Assembly (NCBI GenBank): GCA_902729315.2
Contig: LR746274.1
Location: forward strand, 9,177,440 to 9,241,439
Direction: 5' to 3'
Length of the DNA stretch: 64,000 nucleotides
From: Spirodela intermedia
Taxonomy: Eukaryota; Streptophyta; Magnoliopsida; Alismatales; Araceae
Below are positions 11,220-24,785 of the stretch, piece by piece (within the stretch, counting starts at the first letter, position 1; every line of letters begins with the position of its first letter). The position numbers and the translations under genes were made by a program. Below the pieces are notes generated by a model. That model did no database searches. It was not told where the DNA came from and worked only from the letters and a program-made list of their open reading frames with translations.

Positions 11220-11810
11220 TTTCAGCGGCCCTCGCGTCACCTCTCCCCTCCCCTATTTTCATTAAAACTTCATGGGTGGGGAGGGGGGGCTGGTGTCGAA
11301 GCGATCTGGGCCCAGCCCACTATCATCCTATTGTTCTTTTTACTTCCTCGGTGCTCGACCGATTCGGGACTCTGCGAACAAGGTGAGCGTTGATCGCTGA
11401 ATAGGCCAGCCTCTTGTTGACTCTTGACCTAGTCATGAGCCTCTTCTAGGATCAAGTCGTGGGGCTGACTTCGAGGTACCAAATGTATGAATAGTTTTGG
11501 ACATTTCCTTCATGGAAGCACAATGTTTGACTTGGGTTGGGGTAAATATCACTCTCCTTCACAACTAACAAGTAGACGAAAAGACTGTTAGACTAGAGCA
11601 TTCATACTCACTACCTCGGATGTTGCCGATGTTCTTCTATTTATATGGGTATATGGGGAGAGTTAGGTACGTGAGCCTGGCATGTGCCCATGCCTGTTGG
11701 CTCCGTGTGCGCTTGTTATGCACGCCCATGTCGACTGACCTCACGCAATTATCACGAGTTTGTGCCAACTAATCTCCCATGGGTCCATTAAGCCTGCACT
11801 AGCGGGCGCT
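11220..11810. other. CYP37 upstream region passing into repeat DNA
   Basis: No gene is recognisable. Within the first 110 bp upstream of the CYP37 ATG the sequence GGGCCCAGCCCA (about 11307-11318) resembles TCP-binding site II elements (TGGGCY) common in promoters of organelle-protein genes. Beyond about 11.4 kb the sequence is moderately AT-rich and without open frames. Confidence 0.4.
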
Positions 11811-12160
11811 CATTGTGTCTCTGCCGTGCACACTGTGCATGTACGCACCACTGCATCTTATGCCATCTTACCTGCCACACATTGTCGCACACCATTTTGC
11901 TTCAGGTCGCGCTAACCTGCACATACCTGTGTGGCCACGCCGCATCATTAATATGCTGCTATCACGCTGCATCATGTCACCATGTGCTGTTGAGTGTGTG
12001 ACGCCAATTCCTACGAGCTTTCTCGTGCTGTCTTGTGTTAACTCTGAGTACGTCCTTCATGCTGACATAGACTACTACCCCAAGTTACAATCGAGAGTGA
12101 ATTTCTATGACAAGGATCATGATTTTCCATGTTGAAGGTGCGGCATCATCTCCCATACTG
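11796..12160 (+). repeat. Diverged dispersed repeat, copy 1 (partner near 24.3-24.8 kb)
   Basis: A CA/TG-rich segment full of 'catgtgc/ccgtgc' words. It ends with a stretch of about 50 bp (GAGTGAATTTCTATGACA, then ATGTTGAAGGTGCG) that recurs at about 24733-24783. The ORFs in it have Cys/His-rich translations but the two copies are not conserved at protein level, so I treat it as non-coding repeat, probably a retrotransposon remnant. Confidence 0.5.
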
Positions 12161-15100
12161 AATTTCAACGTCTTTGTCAGAGGATGTGCCTTGAGGTACT
12201 TGACGATAAAGTTAGATCAATGTAGTATTCCCAAGTCACGTTCTCTTCTGATTAGCTTCTCCATTTGACGACAAGGTAAACGTGATAAGTTTGTTAAACC
12301 ACCCACTTTGATTCACCTCCATGTGATATAAGATTACATCAACTTTGTTTGTGTATTTGGTGTGTACTCTCAATGGTGTCTACTGAAGATAATTACGTGT
12401 TGCGTCCTTCTCATCAATATGATACGACCTAAAAAAAGAAACATGACGAATCAGATGGATTATTAGTCTTCATGGCAAGTTTAGTTGGTAGGAAAGTTTG
12501 CCTACCTTTGCCACTACTTCAAATAGCCTGTCAAAGTAGGGCATCAACCCATGAAGGCACTTGGTTGGTTTCACCTTCTCACAGTAGTTAAGGTTGATTC
12601 AAACCAGCACGTGGTTGCCACATTGAATTTTGTTCTGAAGTGGTGCCAATCTACATTCTCTTTCATCCATTTTTGTCACATGTAAATGCCTCACATATCT
12701 CTATTGCATGTGATAATTGTTATGATATAAAATAGTGCAATAGTTTGATCTATACTGTGAATCTTGTGGGTTTAAAGTTAGTCATCTTGTCACAAGATTG
12801 AATGACAATTGACCCATTGTGGAGCTCTGATAGAGATTTATATGAGAATTAGATAATTTTACATTGCTAACAAAGGGGAATCACTACTCTTAGATGGTCC
12901 ACATGCTAGAAATGGAGAAAGCCATGCTGACAAATATGTACTTATCAAGCAATGTCAATCTTTGATCATGTCCACATATAAAGGACCAAGCACATGCCCA
13001 CATTAATACTTAAGAGGACTTTGTGTTTGAGAACTTGAAAAGCAGTTCTTGCCAACCAACAATGCTTAAATGACATGGAATCCACTTTGATGGTGAAAAT
13101 GCTCAAGTTTAGTATATAAATACATGAAATAATTCACTTCATTGTTACTTAGCTATGTATGATGAATATGTATATAGCTTACATCATTACATAATCAATC
13201 ACACAAATTTATTTATTTTTAAATTAGAAAATATTAATTTTTAGATTTTTAAAATATTTTACCACAAATATATCAACTATAATTTAATAAAAAACTCCAA
13301 AAATAGTGAACATTTTTCAAGTTGATCACGGTGATGTAATCAAGTAAATTTGATATTAAGTAATTTTTTATTTTTCTCAAAGAATATGACTTTTTTATGA
13401 TTTGTAAATTAAATGATGAAGAGAAAATCTATTTAAAATTCATGAAAAAAATTAGGTGCTATAGTTCAAATGACATCAACACCCTAATTAACGTGATTCA
13501 AGTAGAAATAGAGTTGCACCTAATGATTCTTATGTAAATAATTAAAAATAATTTAATTGATCAAATTAAGATTTATAAATGTCAAAAGAATAATAATTGA
13601 TTAAAGAAAAGTTTTAAAACTTAACATCACACAAAATGACATTAAATTAAGAACTAAACAAATTTAAAATAGGTAAGAGTTTTCTAGAATAGGATGCAAG
13701 CTGCATCTACCATTCATAAAATAAGTTTATCAAATTTAATTTTAGCAATAATCCTAACCTATAATATGATTCTCACAATGATATGCAAATAAAATAGAAA
13801 ATCAATTTATAAAATAAATTTATAAAATCAATTTATAAACTCAATTTCAAATATAAATAGTCAATTAAAAGACCCTAATTTTGCAGAATTTAAATTCAAA
13901 TCTCTAAATTTCAAACAATATAAATAAAAATTAAACAACATTAAAATTATGTTAATTTTTATATGAATTATCTAATGGCTATTTAACTAAAATAAAATCG
14001 AAAATGATTAATATATATAGATAGATATATACATATATATATATATATCTACTAAAATTGCTGAAATGTTAAAAACTAAAGCAATTAACACTGATTAAAA
14101 ATTGATCTCCCCAACAATAGCACCAAAAAGATGATGAGTATTTGTTGTTGAGTTTAAATACCTAGTTTCTAGTTAGATTTATAACCAAAACTTTACGTGA
14201 TTTTTAATAGAAATGTAAGTTTCAAGTCGAATGCAAGGAGAAAGAATAATCTATCATGAGAATTATTTTCACTTTTAATGTAAAGCAATTTTAGTGTTTT
14301 ATCACAAATTAAAGAAAAAGATAAATTATTAAAATGGTAAGGGAGCTTAACAAGATGAGAGATTTAAGAGAAAGGAATAGAGTGAGAATGTAGGTGGATT
14401 TAGAGGGAATTTCAGACAAAAAAGAGAGAGAAAAAAAGATAATGAGAGAGAGAAATGTGGATGAATAACGAGAGGGAAATGCCAATCAACTTATTTTACA
14501 GTGATTTAGTTTCACTCATAACTCTAGTTGACCACATTTATTAGATGAAGTATGATCTAGAAATTTGACACAAGAGATACAAAATTATTTGTAAATATCA
14601 ACTGATTTTTTTTGAGAATGCATTGAAGCAGTATTTTGTAGATAACCCTATTATCATGCATTAAACATAAGAAAGTATCTTGACTATCTTAATTGTACTT
14701 GTGGAATGATAGAAACTCGATATTTCAAAAATTAATGGTGAATAATAATAGAAAACAAATGAGAGATGTTTATAATGATCTTGGAAGAATAATAGAAGAT
14801 TTCAAGAGAGGAAAGGAGTTCATTCATTCAAAACTCAATTCATGTTTTATATTGTAAAACTAATTGTTACATCTAAAAAAAAGGAAATAAACTATTTAAA
14901 AGTTAAAAAAAATGCCCATTTGATGAGTCACCTCCTGAACAGCTACACCAGCAGCTTTGAATCATTTGGACATGCCACATCGAACTAAAAGTCATAGAAG
15001 TTTTGTCCAGAAGTTCTACGTCACTCACTAGAGAAATCTGCTAAGAAGAAGATTAATGACACTATCACTACTATCTAGGATGGAAGAGGCTGAGCTGACC

Positions 15101-18100
15101 ACTCATCAAAGGCCTTGAGTGTGTAGAAGCGAGGAAGAAACAAGCTTGTTGATTGTTAGAGACTTTGATTACACAAAGGAAAGAAAGAATAGATCATGTG
15201 TCAACAACTTTCTTCAACTTTTTATGTCACTAATGATGATAATCAATATTGTCTATTTTACCAAATAATGATCGAGAATATTGCTTATGTCCCGATGATA
15301 GTCACTTATCCTCTATGTCATGTGACACTCCAAGCATTGTTAGATTGAATCACCATGCACTACCAAATATAAAACATGTGACAAAGAATTTAGTCTCATA
15401 TAAAAAATTATCGTAGAGAAAATGGGTATCAATGATCGCTGAAATTCTGTGTGTTTGGAATGATTATCATATAATATTCATGGCCTCAAGGGTTCTCCTT
15501 AGACGAAAACGACTTGGACATTTGTTCGATTTCATTTTGAAGTTTAAAAAATAATAATGAAAGTTAAATTAATTAAAAAATAATAAAATAAAGTTCCGAC
15601 CTCGTGGTAGTAATGTATGAATAATGTGTTGAAATCTTGATCATTCGAAAAGATTGTCATGTAATGTCCAAGGTCTCAAAGGCTTTTCTTAGACAAGAAA
15701 ATTATTAACAATCTTTATACCTTCTTGTGAAGTTTAGAAATCAATGAAGAGGGTTATCAAATCATCTCAGACAAAGTGAAAAAATGAGAACTTTATAATT
15801 CTCTAATAGGTGTCACCCGACGGAGATGAACTAAATGATGGTAGGGTGTGTCGTAGGAAGCTTCATCTTCAAGTGTGCACGGTAAAATGAGTGGTGGCAA
15901 ATAGGAGCCATCTCCACCACTACATGAGCTCGAGATGACAGAGAAGACCCAACCCTCATGTATCCAACCAGATCCAAGAGCACGAGCAAAAATGAAGGAC
16001 CCTAGGTTCTAATATATAGCTTGAGGTGCCTTTATGTTTTCCACATCTTATGTTTCCCTTCACTCGTTCCCATCATCTGTGAATTGTGTGGGTTCTAGTT
16101 TTTCTCTGTGTGGCACCTTCTATCCCTAGGGTCCATGTTGGGCCAATGGCAAGGATGGGAAGACCCATATGTGCTTGGGCCCAATTGGAGAGGAGGGCCC
16201 ATTTTGGACTCTCTGTGTTCCTTTTTGGGGCTTTGGCGTCTTGGGCCTCAAGCGTGGCCCTCCACCCTTAGCCCATTTGGGGTCCTTTATTAGGGTGGAG
16301 AGCCACCCTCAAGAGCAGAGCCGTCATCTTTAGGAGAAAGTGTGTTTTGGTTGAGAGTCTCATTCCAAGAGGATAAAGAGATGAAGGGGATCACCACTAG
16401 GTCGCCGCTGCTGCTTCTAGGCCGTCAGCAGCCCATCGAGCCGCTGCCAGGATGCCGTCGTCGTTACCGGGCTAGCAGTACACGCCGTGCCTTCGCTAGC
16501 GCGCCAACCCCGCTCGCCCGCTAGCTGCGCGCTCAACCGTGCATTCGTCTCGCGATCGTTATGGCACCTCCGCGCGTGCGCTGCAAGCCCACCCGCGTGC
16601 CACCGCGTCTGCCCCTTGGAACTCGCCACTGCGCCTGACCTCGGGCGTCTACCTGAGCGCCCCAGCCACTTGGTCGTGCCCCTTCCTCCGACCCAGTCCG
16701 AGCCCATACTACTGAGCCCAGCCGAGCCCAGCCGATATGCACCACTGGAACGCCTATCCACGGTGACAGCCATTGTGCCTATCAGCTTATTGTAAATATT
16801 TACTTAATTGAAAAAGTAGACTACCACAAATAAACTATTATTTCCTCACTAGAAATTTAGACATTTATAAATCATGGGATTACTATCTAAGTAATAAATT
16901 TTTACCACAAGAAGACAACTAGAACTCGCATCCCTTAAATAGAATTTGCCAATTCAACTTTAGTTTGAGATTAAACAAGCCTCATGTCTATGAGAAGACT
17001 TATAGTAACATTTTTTTTCTCTCTTCTATTCTTAATTGATAAGATATTTTATATTCTAATAGTGATTGTCAAGTCTTCAAATAGCTCACATTCCACTTGA
17101 CAATTTCAATGTCATAGAAAAGAATCTTAATTTATTTCAGTAGAGAAATCTATTAAATAAATACAAATTGTTGTATGGCAACACCAGTGGGGAATCTTAG
17201 AGTTAGATATGACCAAAATCCTCCAATTAATGGTTGTTTGACCAACCATAATTTGTGGAGGATGCCCAATAAATGCGCATCCTTGTAATGCATGCCCAAT
17301 AAATGAGTGGTTTGATATCTTCACATTAATTCTTGCCATTCTATTTTCTTTTGTTCCTTGGATTCAAATGATTAAGCTTGCCACCTACCTATTATCTAGA
17401 TGAAAAAGAAAGCTAAAAGGAAAAATAAATCAACTCAAAACAGAAATCAAATTTGCAAACACCACTCATCACCCTACTTGTATGTCACTCAAAAATAGAG
17501 TATTGGAAAATGAATGTGAAATCATCTAAAAAGTAGTAAAAAAGTTGGAATCAAAGCCTTAATCTCATCATATGCCTTTCACTCAGATGACAAATATGAA
17601 CGAATGAAACTAAAATGCAATGAGAAGAAAAATTGAACTCAAGTGCCCAATGACACTCCACTCGTCTCTACCTATCACCTAGAGAGAACTTGTCCCTAAA
17701 AGCTTACAAATTCCTCCAATCTTCTATTTCATCTCTTTCCACACAAGCCCTCTTTCAATTTTCATGCAATAATATCTCAACAACTATCATGAAATTCGGA
17801 AATATCTCCTTCCATTTCACCATCTAAAAAGAAACATGGAAGATGACATGGACATGAATGATGTGGCATAACCTGTTGATGCAACCTAAAAATGTTGGCT
17901 TGGCCTATGAACGCTTAACATGTACTCATGGTGATGTGGCCATGAATCGCTGCATTGTATTCTCATTATTATGATAATTTCTAAATTACTAACAAATGGC
18001 TGAAAAATTCATAAATTTCCTAAAAAATCCAAGATAATTCTATTTTCTAATTTTAAATTTATGAGTAATATATTCTGACTTATAAAGTATTCTTCAAAAC

Positions 18101-18529
18101 CATTAACCTTAGATAATCATGGCAAGAAATGGATTAAAAATTAGAAATATATTCACTTTACATAAATCATATAATTAGCAAAATTAAATTAAATTCATAA
18201 CATCACTCTAAAACCAATAGTAAATGTTTTTAATTTAAATAATTCACATTTTATGTTAATTCATGTGACAAATTTCTTTATTTCAAGAAAAACTGATAAA
18301 TTATTAAATATAACTAAAGCATCATCAATGAGACAACTTGATTATTTTCTAGTATTAAAAATAAAAAAAACTAGAAGATAAAATATTTATCTATTGATTA
18401 AATTATTTTAAGGAAAATTTGGAAAAATAGGATCTTGTAAAAGGAAAGAAAAGAAAACACCCATGGACAGCACGATCAAAATTGATCTAAAATATCAATA
18501 GAAATCTACTGATCAAAAAACCTATAAGA
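12161..18529. repeat. AT-rich decayed retrotransposon DNA, including segments repeated at 24.2 and 32.7-33.5 kb
   Basis: No intact ORF. About 13121-13182 matches 24158-24222 at roughly 85-90%. About 13187-13560 resembles 32693-33060 (with ATTTTTAGAT and TTTCAAGTTGATCA-type words). About 15596-15890 resembles 33179-33490 (shared TCACCCGAC, GAGCTAAATGAT and AAGTTTCATC-type words). Within copy 1 the motif 'TGTTTGGAATGATTATCATATAAT...CTCAAGG' is partly repeated at about 15455 and 15640. Around 16090-16790 the sequence becomes GC-rich (GGGCCCAA words) without a credible gene; several ORFs there overlap on both strands. Around 14028-14050 is a short (TA)n run. Confidence 0.5.
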
Positions 18530-19257
18530 AATGATAGGATCCATCTTATATTTGAGTGCAATTAGACCTAATATTATTTCCAATATTTATTTCTATGAGA
18601 TTCGAAGTGAAATTTGAGTTGTTAAACTATTAAAGTAATTTCCCTCTATGAAATTTAACTCGACCAGTGACAAATTGCTTATTTTCATCCTCTAAATTTC
18701 AACTTCTCACCTGAAAGTATCTCCCTCTAGGTACATTTTGACCCATTTTAAGGCCATATGAGTTTTTTTCATTGATCTTTCCAAGTGCAGTATAAGACTT
18801 TTGTTATGAAATCATTAATTCATCAAATGAATTCAAAAATTCTTCTTCAGGGAAATTAGATTCATATAATAATGTACCTCAGTAACTTGTGGTGTAAAAT
18901 ATAAATTTTATTAATTTGCTTCAAACAAGTTGTCTTTACTTGTTAGCGTTTCTTTATATGTACTCTAGAACTTGTTAAATTCATTAAGATCAAGAACACA
19001 CTTTTGAAAACTTATCAAAAAGGAAAATCTTATATTGGTTTGTATATGGGTTGTATTCAGTTACACTTTAAGCATCAACATTAAATATTTGAGTAAATTC
19101 TCTCTATTTTTTTTCTAATGTCTATAATTTGTGACATCTTATGAGGAAGGTGCAAATACACAATGAATTTGGACCCATGAACTTTATGAAGTAACAGAAA
19201 TGAGGATCTACCTCTAAAGGATAGTTCTTGCTATTTGAGTTAGGCTCTAATACCAGG
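18530..19257 (-). repeat. LTR-retrotransposon internal remnant with initiator-tRNA-Met PBS, inverted relative to 33.57-34.27 kb
   Basis: Read on the minus strand, this begins at a primer-binding site (TGGTATTAGAGCC, plus-strand positions about 19243-19255), complementary to the 3' end of plant initiator Met-tRNA with one mismatch to the usual consensus. About 620 bp follow that match, in opposite orientation, the segment at about 33585-34270 (for example GGGTCAAAATGTACC, AATTACTTTAATAG and AGACAACTTGTTTGAAG are shared). Frames are broken everywhere. The likely LTR lies to the right, starting TGTTGCTCAG at 19258; I cannot find its partner. Confidence 0.55.
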
Positions 19258-19385
19258 TGTTGCTCAGATTGTTAGTCACACATATCAAGAGGAGGAAGTG
19301 AATTGATCCTTTATATATCAATTATCCTTTCTTTTTCTTTTCAGTCTTTAATCCATTCTCTTAAGTTAAATTCAATGAGGATAAT

Positions 19386-19416
<31 letters not shown>

Positions 19417-20000
19417 CATGATTTTACAATGGCCCAACCAAACCGTTTTGGCTTTTGTCTACTTTTGGAATCACAATTTTGGTTCCAACACTCTTCCTAA
19501 AAATATAGATAATTTCATCCTTAAGACAAATACTTTGTAGCTCTATATAACCCTCTACATTTCAAGGCTCTCTAAAAATCATGATACATTTGACTACATG
19601 AATCTGTCAATCCACTAGACTTATGACTCTAGTCATCCTCAATAACTTGCAATAGGTGTGATAATATGCATACATTCATGATTATATGAATCATTTATCT
19701 AAAAATTATTACATAAATTTAGTAAAAAAATACATATTCTCATTATTATTGATATGTTCATACATTCCAATACAATTACCTATGTTCTATTTTTTTCATT
19801 TAGTACTAATTGGATTCTATAGATTAATCCCACTTGACTACTTTGAAGTCAAGAGGATTATCTATAGTAACATTTATTTCTTTTTGAGTTATCAGTTGTG
19901 CAGAACTTAGCTAGATTCTATGGAGCAAAAATATTTTAGAACCAGGTCATGGAGAGCCCAAAAACGTGTGCACAGCCAAAGAGAGTAATGGGCTGCTCAT
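19258..20000 (-). repeat. Possible LTR and adjoining sequence of the 18.5-19.26 kb element
   Basis: The boundary TG|TTGCTCAG directly next to the inverted PBS is where an LTR should end. A (GA)n tract sits at 19386-19417. The far end of the LTR is not clear and no terminal repeat partner was seen. Confidence 0.3.
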
Positions 20001-20002
20001 AG

Positions 20003-20375
20003 CCCCAGGGTCCATAGGCCGGAGTGACAAGGTGGTAACGACACCACAAGGTCTGTTCACCGAAGCAAGTGGGAACCACATTCGAGGGTCCGCAGGCTAG
20101 AGTGACCAGGCAATAACCACACCCCAAGCTCTGCTCACCTAAGCAATCAGGCAGGAACCAGAGTTCAGGTCTGCAGGCCAGAGTAACTAGGTGGTAACCA
20201 CACTCCAAGATCCGCTCACCTAAGCAACCAAGCAGAAACCACAATTCAGGGTCCGCAGGTTGGACTCGGTGGGAACCACAGTCTAGGGTCCGCAGGCCAG
20301 GTAGGAACCACACCCCTAAGGTCTGCTCACTGAAGCAACCAGGTGGGAACCACACCGGAGGCCCACAAGTCAGCA
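20003..20375 (-). repeat. Minisatellite with unit of about 79-84 bp (4-5 diverged copies)
   Basis: Words such as GGTCCGCAGGCCAGAGTGAC, GGTAACCACAC and CTGCTCACCTAAGCAA recur at spacings near 79, 79, 84 and 37 bp. The open frame on the minus strand (19936-20376, 146 codons) is produced by this periodicity (repeating Gly-Tyr-His-Leu-Val-type blocks) and shows no sign of being a gene. Confidence 0.7.
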
Positions 20376-20399
20376 CCTTCAGGCAAAACCTCCTAGAAC

Positions 20400-21879
20400 C
20401 TCGAGTGTTGAAATCAAAGATTTAAATGTCTAAAAAGACCTTGGAAAAAGGTGATGATGTTGAGCTTGAGAAGAGTAAAAAAAGAAAAATGCTAGGGGCA
20501 TTTATTGTACCTCACTCATCTTATTTTAGGCATTCTTCAAGGACCCGGATGAGGGCCGGCCACATGACAAACCCTCAAGGATCTCTCTCCCCTTCTTCTT
20601 CGAGATTGAATGAGGTTTTCTTCAACAAGTCTTGATTGATCGAGTAAAGAGTGTATGGAGCAAGTTAGGCTTGCTAAAAAAGGAGGTGCACTCATCTACA
20701 GATGATTAGAGCCCTAGGTTGGCAAAGAAGACCGTACAGTGAGTGTTGAATCCTAGTGCAGCACAATTATCTCTCACCTTCAAGATTAGATAGGAGTAGA
20801 AGTTAAATGTTAGTGTAGGAGTTAGTTCTTTTACTACACAAACCCATCACCTCACATTTCTCCTAAATTTCTACCCCTTGATTTCGAGATTTTCTCAAGA
20901 TCTAGAAACTCTTCTATCTCCCTACCTCATACCTTCATTTCTTATCATCTCACACCTATTCATCACCAATGGAATCAATTCTCAACCTTATTTTAAAGCC
21001 CAATCCTAGTGGATACGACCTTATCTGATTGCATATACTCGAAACTAATTAGAAGTTTGGTTTATAAATGTTTTGATTAGTACCAACTTAAAGGCCTATG
21101 ACACTTTAAGTTTAAGGATTATCAAGGTGCTACAAAAATTCATTCATGTCTCTATTCCAAGTCAAAATGAATAATAACAAATATTTGGCTCAAGAAGACT
21201 ACTATCTTTTAGGATAGATAATTTTTTCTTAAACAAAATAGGAGTAGCAAAGTTTCTCAATGGGCCAAATATCAAGAGATCTTCTAGTGTTAAAGTTCTT
21301 GGGAACATGAGATACAATAGTGTCACAAGCTGGACCATATTATGCTTGAAGATGCTTGAAAGATGTGAAGAATAGTGGATCTTGAGGCCCTCTCTTCATT
21401 ATAGATGATCCGCTTTTGATTTTTCTTGTCCTTGGCCTGATTTTGGTTAAAGCCCATAAGCCCATTTTTGTCATGGGCTTATGAAGCCAAACAATTGGCT
21501 TAACAATTAGGTGAGTAGACCTTTCCCTCTAGTGTCTATTCAACCAAGTAAGATTAGAGTGGTGTTTTGAAGCCATGATGTGGACAACTCTACTAATGGT
21601 GTTTTTTGTGATGTTGTGGTTATTTAAATAAACTTTTTTTTCTATGTTGAAATTTCAATTAGAATCTCAATGTTATTCATCACTCTATGTAATAAGTCAT
21701 GGTGAAGATTTCTAGATGAGATGTCTAGTATTATTTAAATAGGTATAGAGCATATAGGAAGAATTTCAAAGGTAGAAATGTTTAACGGTTGTTTATATTT
21801 GAACAGAATATTAGTAAGTTTATGATAAAAGTAAAAAGCATATGAAGAAAAAAAATTAATTAGTTGACAATGGTGTAGA
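20400..21879. other. Intergenic, no gene seen
   Basis: AT-rich sequence without convincing ORFs. It looks like leader or internal remnants of LTR elements and is not further assignable. Confidence 0.4.
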
Positions 21880-22330
21880 GGGATAACAAGTATTTATTAT
21901 CATGGGTTAATAATTAATTAATAATATATTTTAAGTCTTAATTCATGATAAATAAACTTATATTTATGTTAAATTGAGAAATTGATTTTCAATTGATTAA
22001 TGTAAATGCTTCACTAATTATGTGATTTTATGTAATTTATATAAAATTTTCTAATCATATTTTTGAGATCAAATAAAAATAAAATAAATAAAAAATGAAA
22101 AAAGGGGGGACCATTGGCCAGCTAGGTCCAAACACAAGCTAGAGGCATGGTTGGGGTACCTACTAGCCAGCTAGAACCTACATGCAAGTTCAAGGCACAA
22201 TCAGGGGAGCCATGAGCTATGGACTTGAGTGGCTGACTAGTTGGGGAACACGTGCGTCATGTTTGTTTTATGTCACTAGTGGCCAGCTAAGTGTGGGGCA
22301 AGGAGTGGTCATACACATGTGGCATCTAAA
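21880..22330 (+). repeat. Dispersed repeat family, copy 1 (others at 23.70-24.08 and 36.98-37.08 kb)
   Basis: Shares with 23700-24080, in direct orientation, the order TTATCATGGGTTAATAA..., CATGATAAATA(A/G)ACTTATATTTAT, GATTAATGTAAA, TATGTGATTTTAT, TTTTTGAGAT, an A-rich tract and then ATTGG(C/T)CAGC. Both end in a conserved block with CACTAGTGGCCAG and GTGTGGGGCAA. The last block is seen a third time at about 36995-37065. Identity by eye is roughly 75-80%. Confidence 0.6.
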
Positions 22331-23699
22331 GATGTTGATGAGGAAATGAGGTATTGATATATATTTGTCTCAAACATCAGAAAATAGGCAATGTGGGACT
22401 TGTTAAAGTTAGTTTTTTTATGTTCAAATAGTTGTATTCTTTTATTTTTGTGTGTTAACTTGTATAATATATACAATAATATATTGCTAATTTTGAAAGT
22501 TTGAAGTTAAAGGACTTAGCATAATTTTTTATTCAAAAATTGAAGAAAAAATGAAAAAAGTTGACACATGTTAGCAAGCCAAAACTTGGCAGCTAACCCA
22601 AAGCATCATACACATGTATGTGCACAAGGATAAATCACTTATTCCCTTCTCCTAAGATGGTCATGGGTATTATTTTTTTGGGAGAAGATATCTCTCAACT
22701 CAAAACTTAGCTTTGATATATATTCAGCTCAATCGCTAAAAAACTTTTGATGTGGGACTAAATTTTCTCATTTGTTTTAAGGTAGTAGTTTGGGTTAGTT
22801 TGATCTAGTGATGCTCAACAAGCCATATTATCAGATAAGATAGATCTTATAGTGGGTAAACCCTCATGATACCTAAAGCGTAAAGCATTCAGTTGGGAGT
22901 TCATAAACTTAGCATGCACGTGACCAGAAAGGATGATCCAACAATGAGTGAAACGCTATAGTACTAAGGACTTAAGTTCCTAGTTGGTAGTAGTTTGTGG
23001 TAGGTTAATCCTATGTTGTTCAAGGGTATAAAGATAATTCTTAATTATTATTTGGTAAAATAGATATTATCGATCATCTTTAAATTTTTGATGGTAGTCA
23101 CAATTACAACATCTATTCTTTCCTCATTTCACTCAATCAACGCTTCCAACAATTAGTGAGCACGATGGTGACAATGTGGTCAACCTCTCTTTTAGGCAGA
23201 TTTCTCTTGCAAACAGAGCAACACTTCTAAATGATACTTTTGTGACTTCCTACATCGTGTGGCATGTCCAGACAAAATCAAGCTGTCACATCAATGTCTC
23301 TAGTTCCCATACTAAATTTGGATAATAATTTATTTACTTCTTAAATATTTACTTACATTTTTTATTTACATTTTACAACAAGTTACTTATGTTTCATTCA
23401 TATTTTGATTTAAATGAGTAGAATTGATTCAAATCCCGATCAAAGATCTTCATTCATTTTCTAAATCCTTCAAAACTCATATGAGATCAAGCTAAGATCA
23501 TGTCTAACTTTTTTTCTATTTATTTTTACAGTTAAATCTTAATGTATTCATGTTCTTGATGTTTTATGAATAATGAGTATTTTTTTATTTTTGAATACAA
23601 AATCAATGAGATTAAAGATTGATTAATGAGCATTAAAGTATTAAAACAAGATGAAGACATTCATGCCTGACCTTATGTCATGTATATAAATTCTTGAAT
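22331..23699. other. Intergenic AT-rich remnant, no gene seen
   Basis: No open frame longer than chance and no recognisable domain; probably internal sequence of the flanking repeat family. Confidence 0.4.
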
Positions 23700-24080
23700 A
23701 CATATTCATTTGAGAATCATGATGATAAGTCTTCATTATCATAAGTTAATAACATAGTTTTTGCCTTGACTCATGATAAATAGACTTATATTTATATTAA
23801 AATTTTTAAAGTGGCTTTTAGTTGATTAATGTAAATTTTTGATCAATTATGTGATTTTATATGAATTCATATAATTTTTATAATACTATTTTTGAGATAA
23901 GTGAAGAAAAATAAAATAAAATAAAAAGATAAAAAAAAAGAAACTCATTGGTCAGCCAAGTTGATAATCAACTCACAAAAGTGACTAAGGACGGACCAGT
24001 AAGAGACATGTGTGCATCACTCACCTTCCACATCACTAGTGGCCAGTAAAGTGTGGGGCAAAGAGTGGTCGTACACATAC
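23700..24080 (+). repeat. Dispersed repeat family, copy 2
   Basis: Direct diverged copy of 21880-22330. It is followed at about 24158-24222 by a segment also present at 13121-13182. Confidence 0.6.
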
Positions 24081-24289
24081 ACAAAAGGAACTCATTACTT
24101 ATAAAATGTCATATTACAACATATTCATCTCATATTACAAAATCTCACAAAATCTCATATTACATGAAACAATTCACTTCGTTGTTACTCAACTATGTAT
24201 GATGAATATGTACATAGCTGAATATGTTAAATACTTGAAGAATATGTATGATGAAGACAAGCTCCCACACACTCATTACATACATTTGT

Positions 24290-24785
24290 GCTGGCTGATG
24301 CATGATTGTGCTGGTTGGCCACCTATGTGCCCATTCTACGTAGGCAGGTTGACCTTATGTGTGTCCATTATGTTCCCGCTAGCGGACAATTTTCTCTCTC
24401 TGCGCTGAGCGCCCACAGTGCCCCGTGCCATGTTACATTATGCCTCACGTACCATACACACCCCCACATGCCGTGACATATCGTGCTGTGCCCGCCGTGC
24501 GCACATATGGATGCACGCCATCGTGCACCCTACGAGACTACAGCATTATGCTATCCGTGCTTGTGTGACCATGCCGTATTGCTGCTGTGCTGCTACCGTG
24601 CCGCACCACGCCACCATGCACTGGTACGTGTGTGTGTGGTGTTTGTTCGTGCTTGGCGCGCCGTGCAATCCCGGGCCAGATGTGCGTACACCGTGCACGC
24701 CCACAGAAACTACCGTTCCGACCTACGCTGGGAGTGAAGTTCTATGACAGGAATCTGGATCCTCTATGTTGAGGGTGCGATAATC
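24290..24785 (+). repeat. Diverged dispersed repeat, copy 2 (partner 11796-12160)
   Basis: Rich in 'ccgtgc/catgc' words, with a terminal block (GAGTGAAGTTCTATGACAGG and ATGTTGAGGGTGCG) that matches the end of copy 1. Overlapping Cys/His-rich ORFs in two frames are not conserved between copies. Confidence 0.5.

Noticed and set aside
11813-12135. Cys/His-rich ORFs that could suggest a small secreted peptide
   Set aside because: Two overlapping frames are open, no signal peptide is convincing, and the related segment at 24.3-24.8 kb does not conserve the translation.
16086-16800. Overlapping 60-118 codon ORFs in a GC-rich patch
   Set aside because: Open on both strands and in several frames without domain or splice support; retroelement-like sequence.
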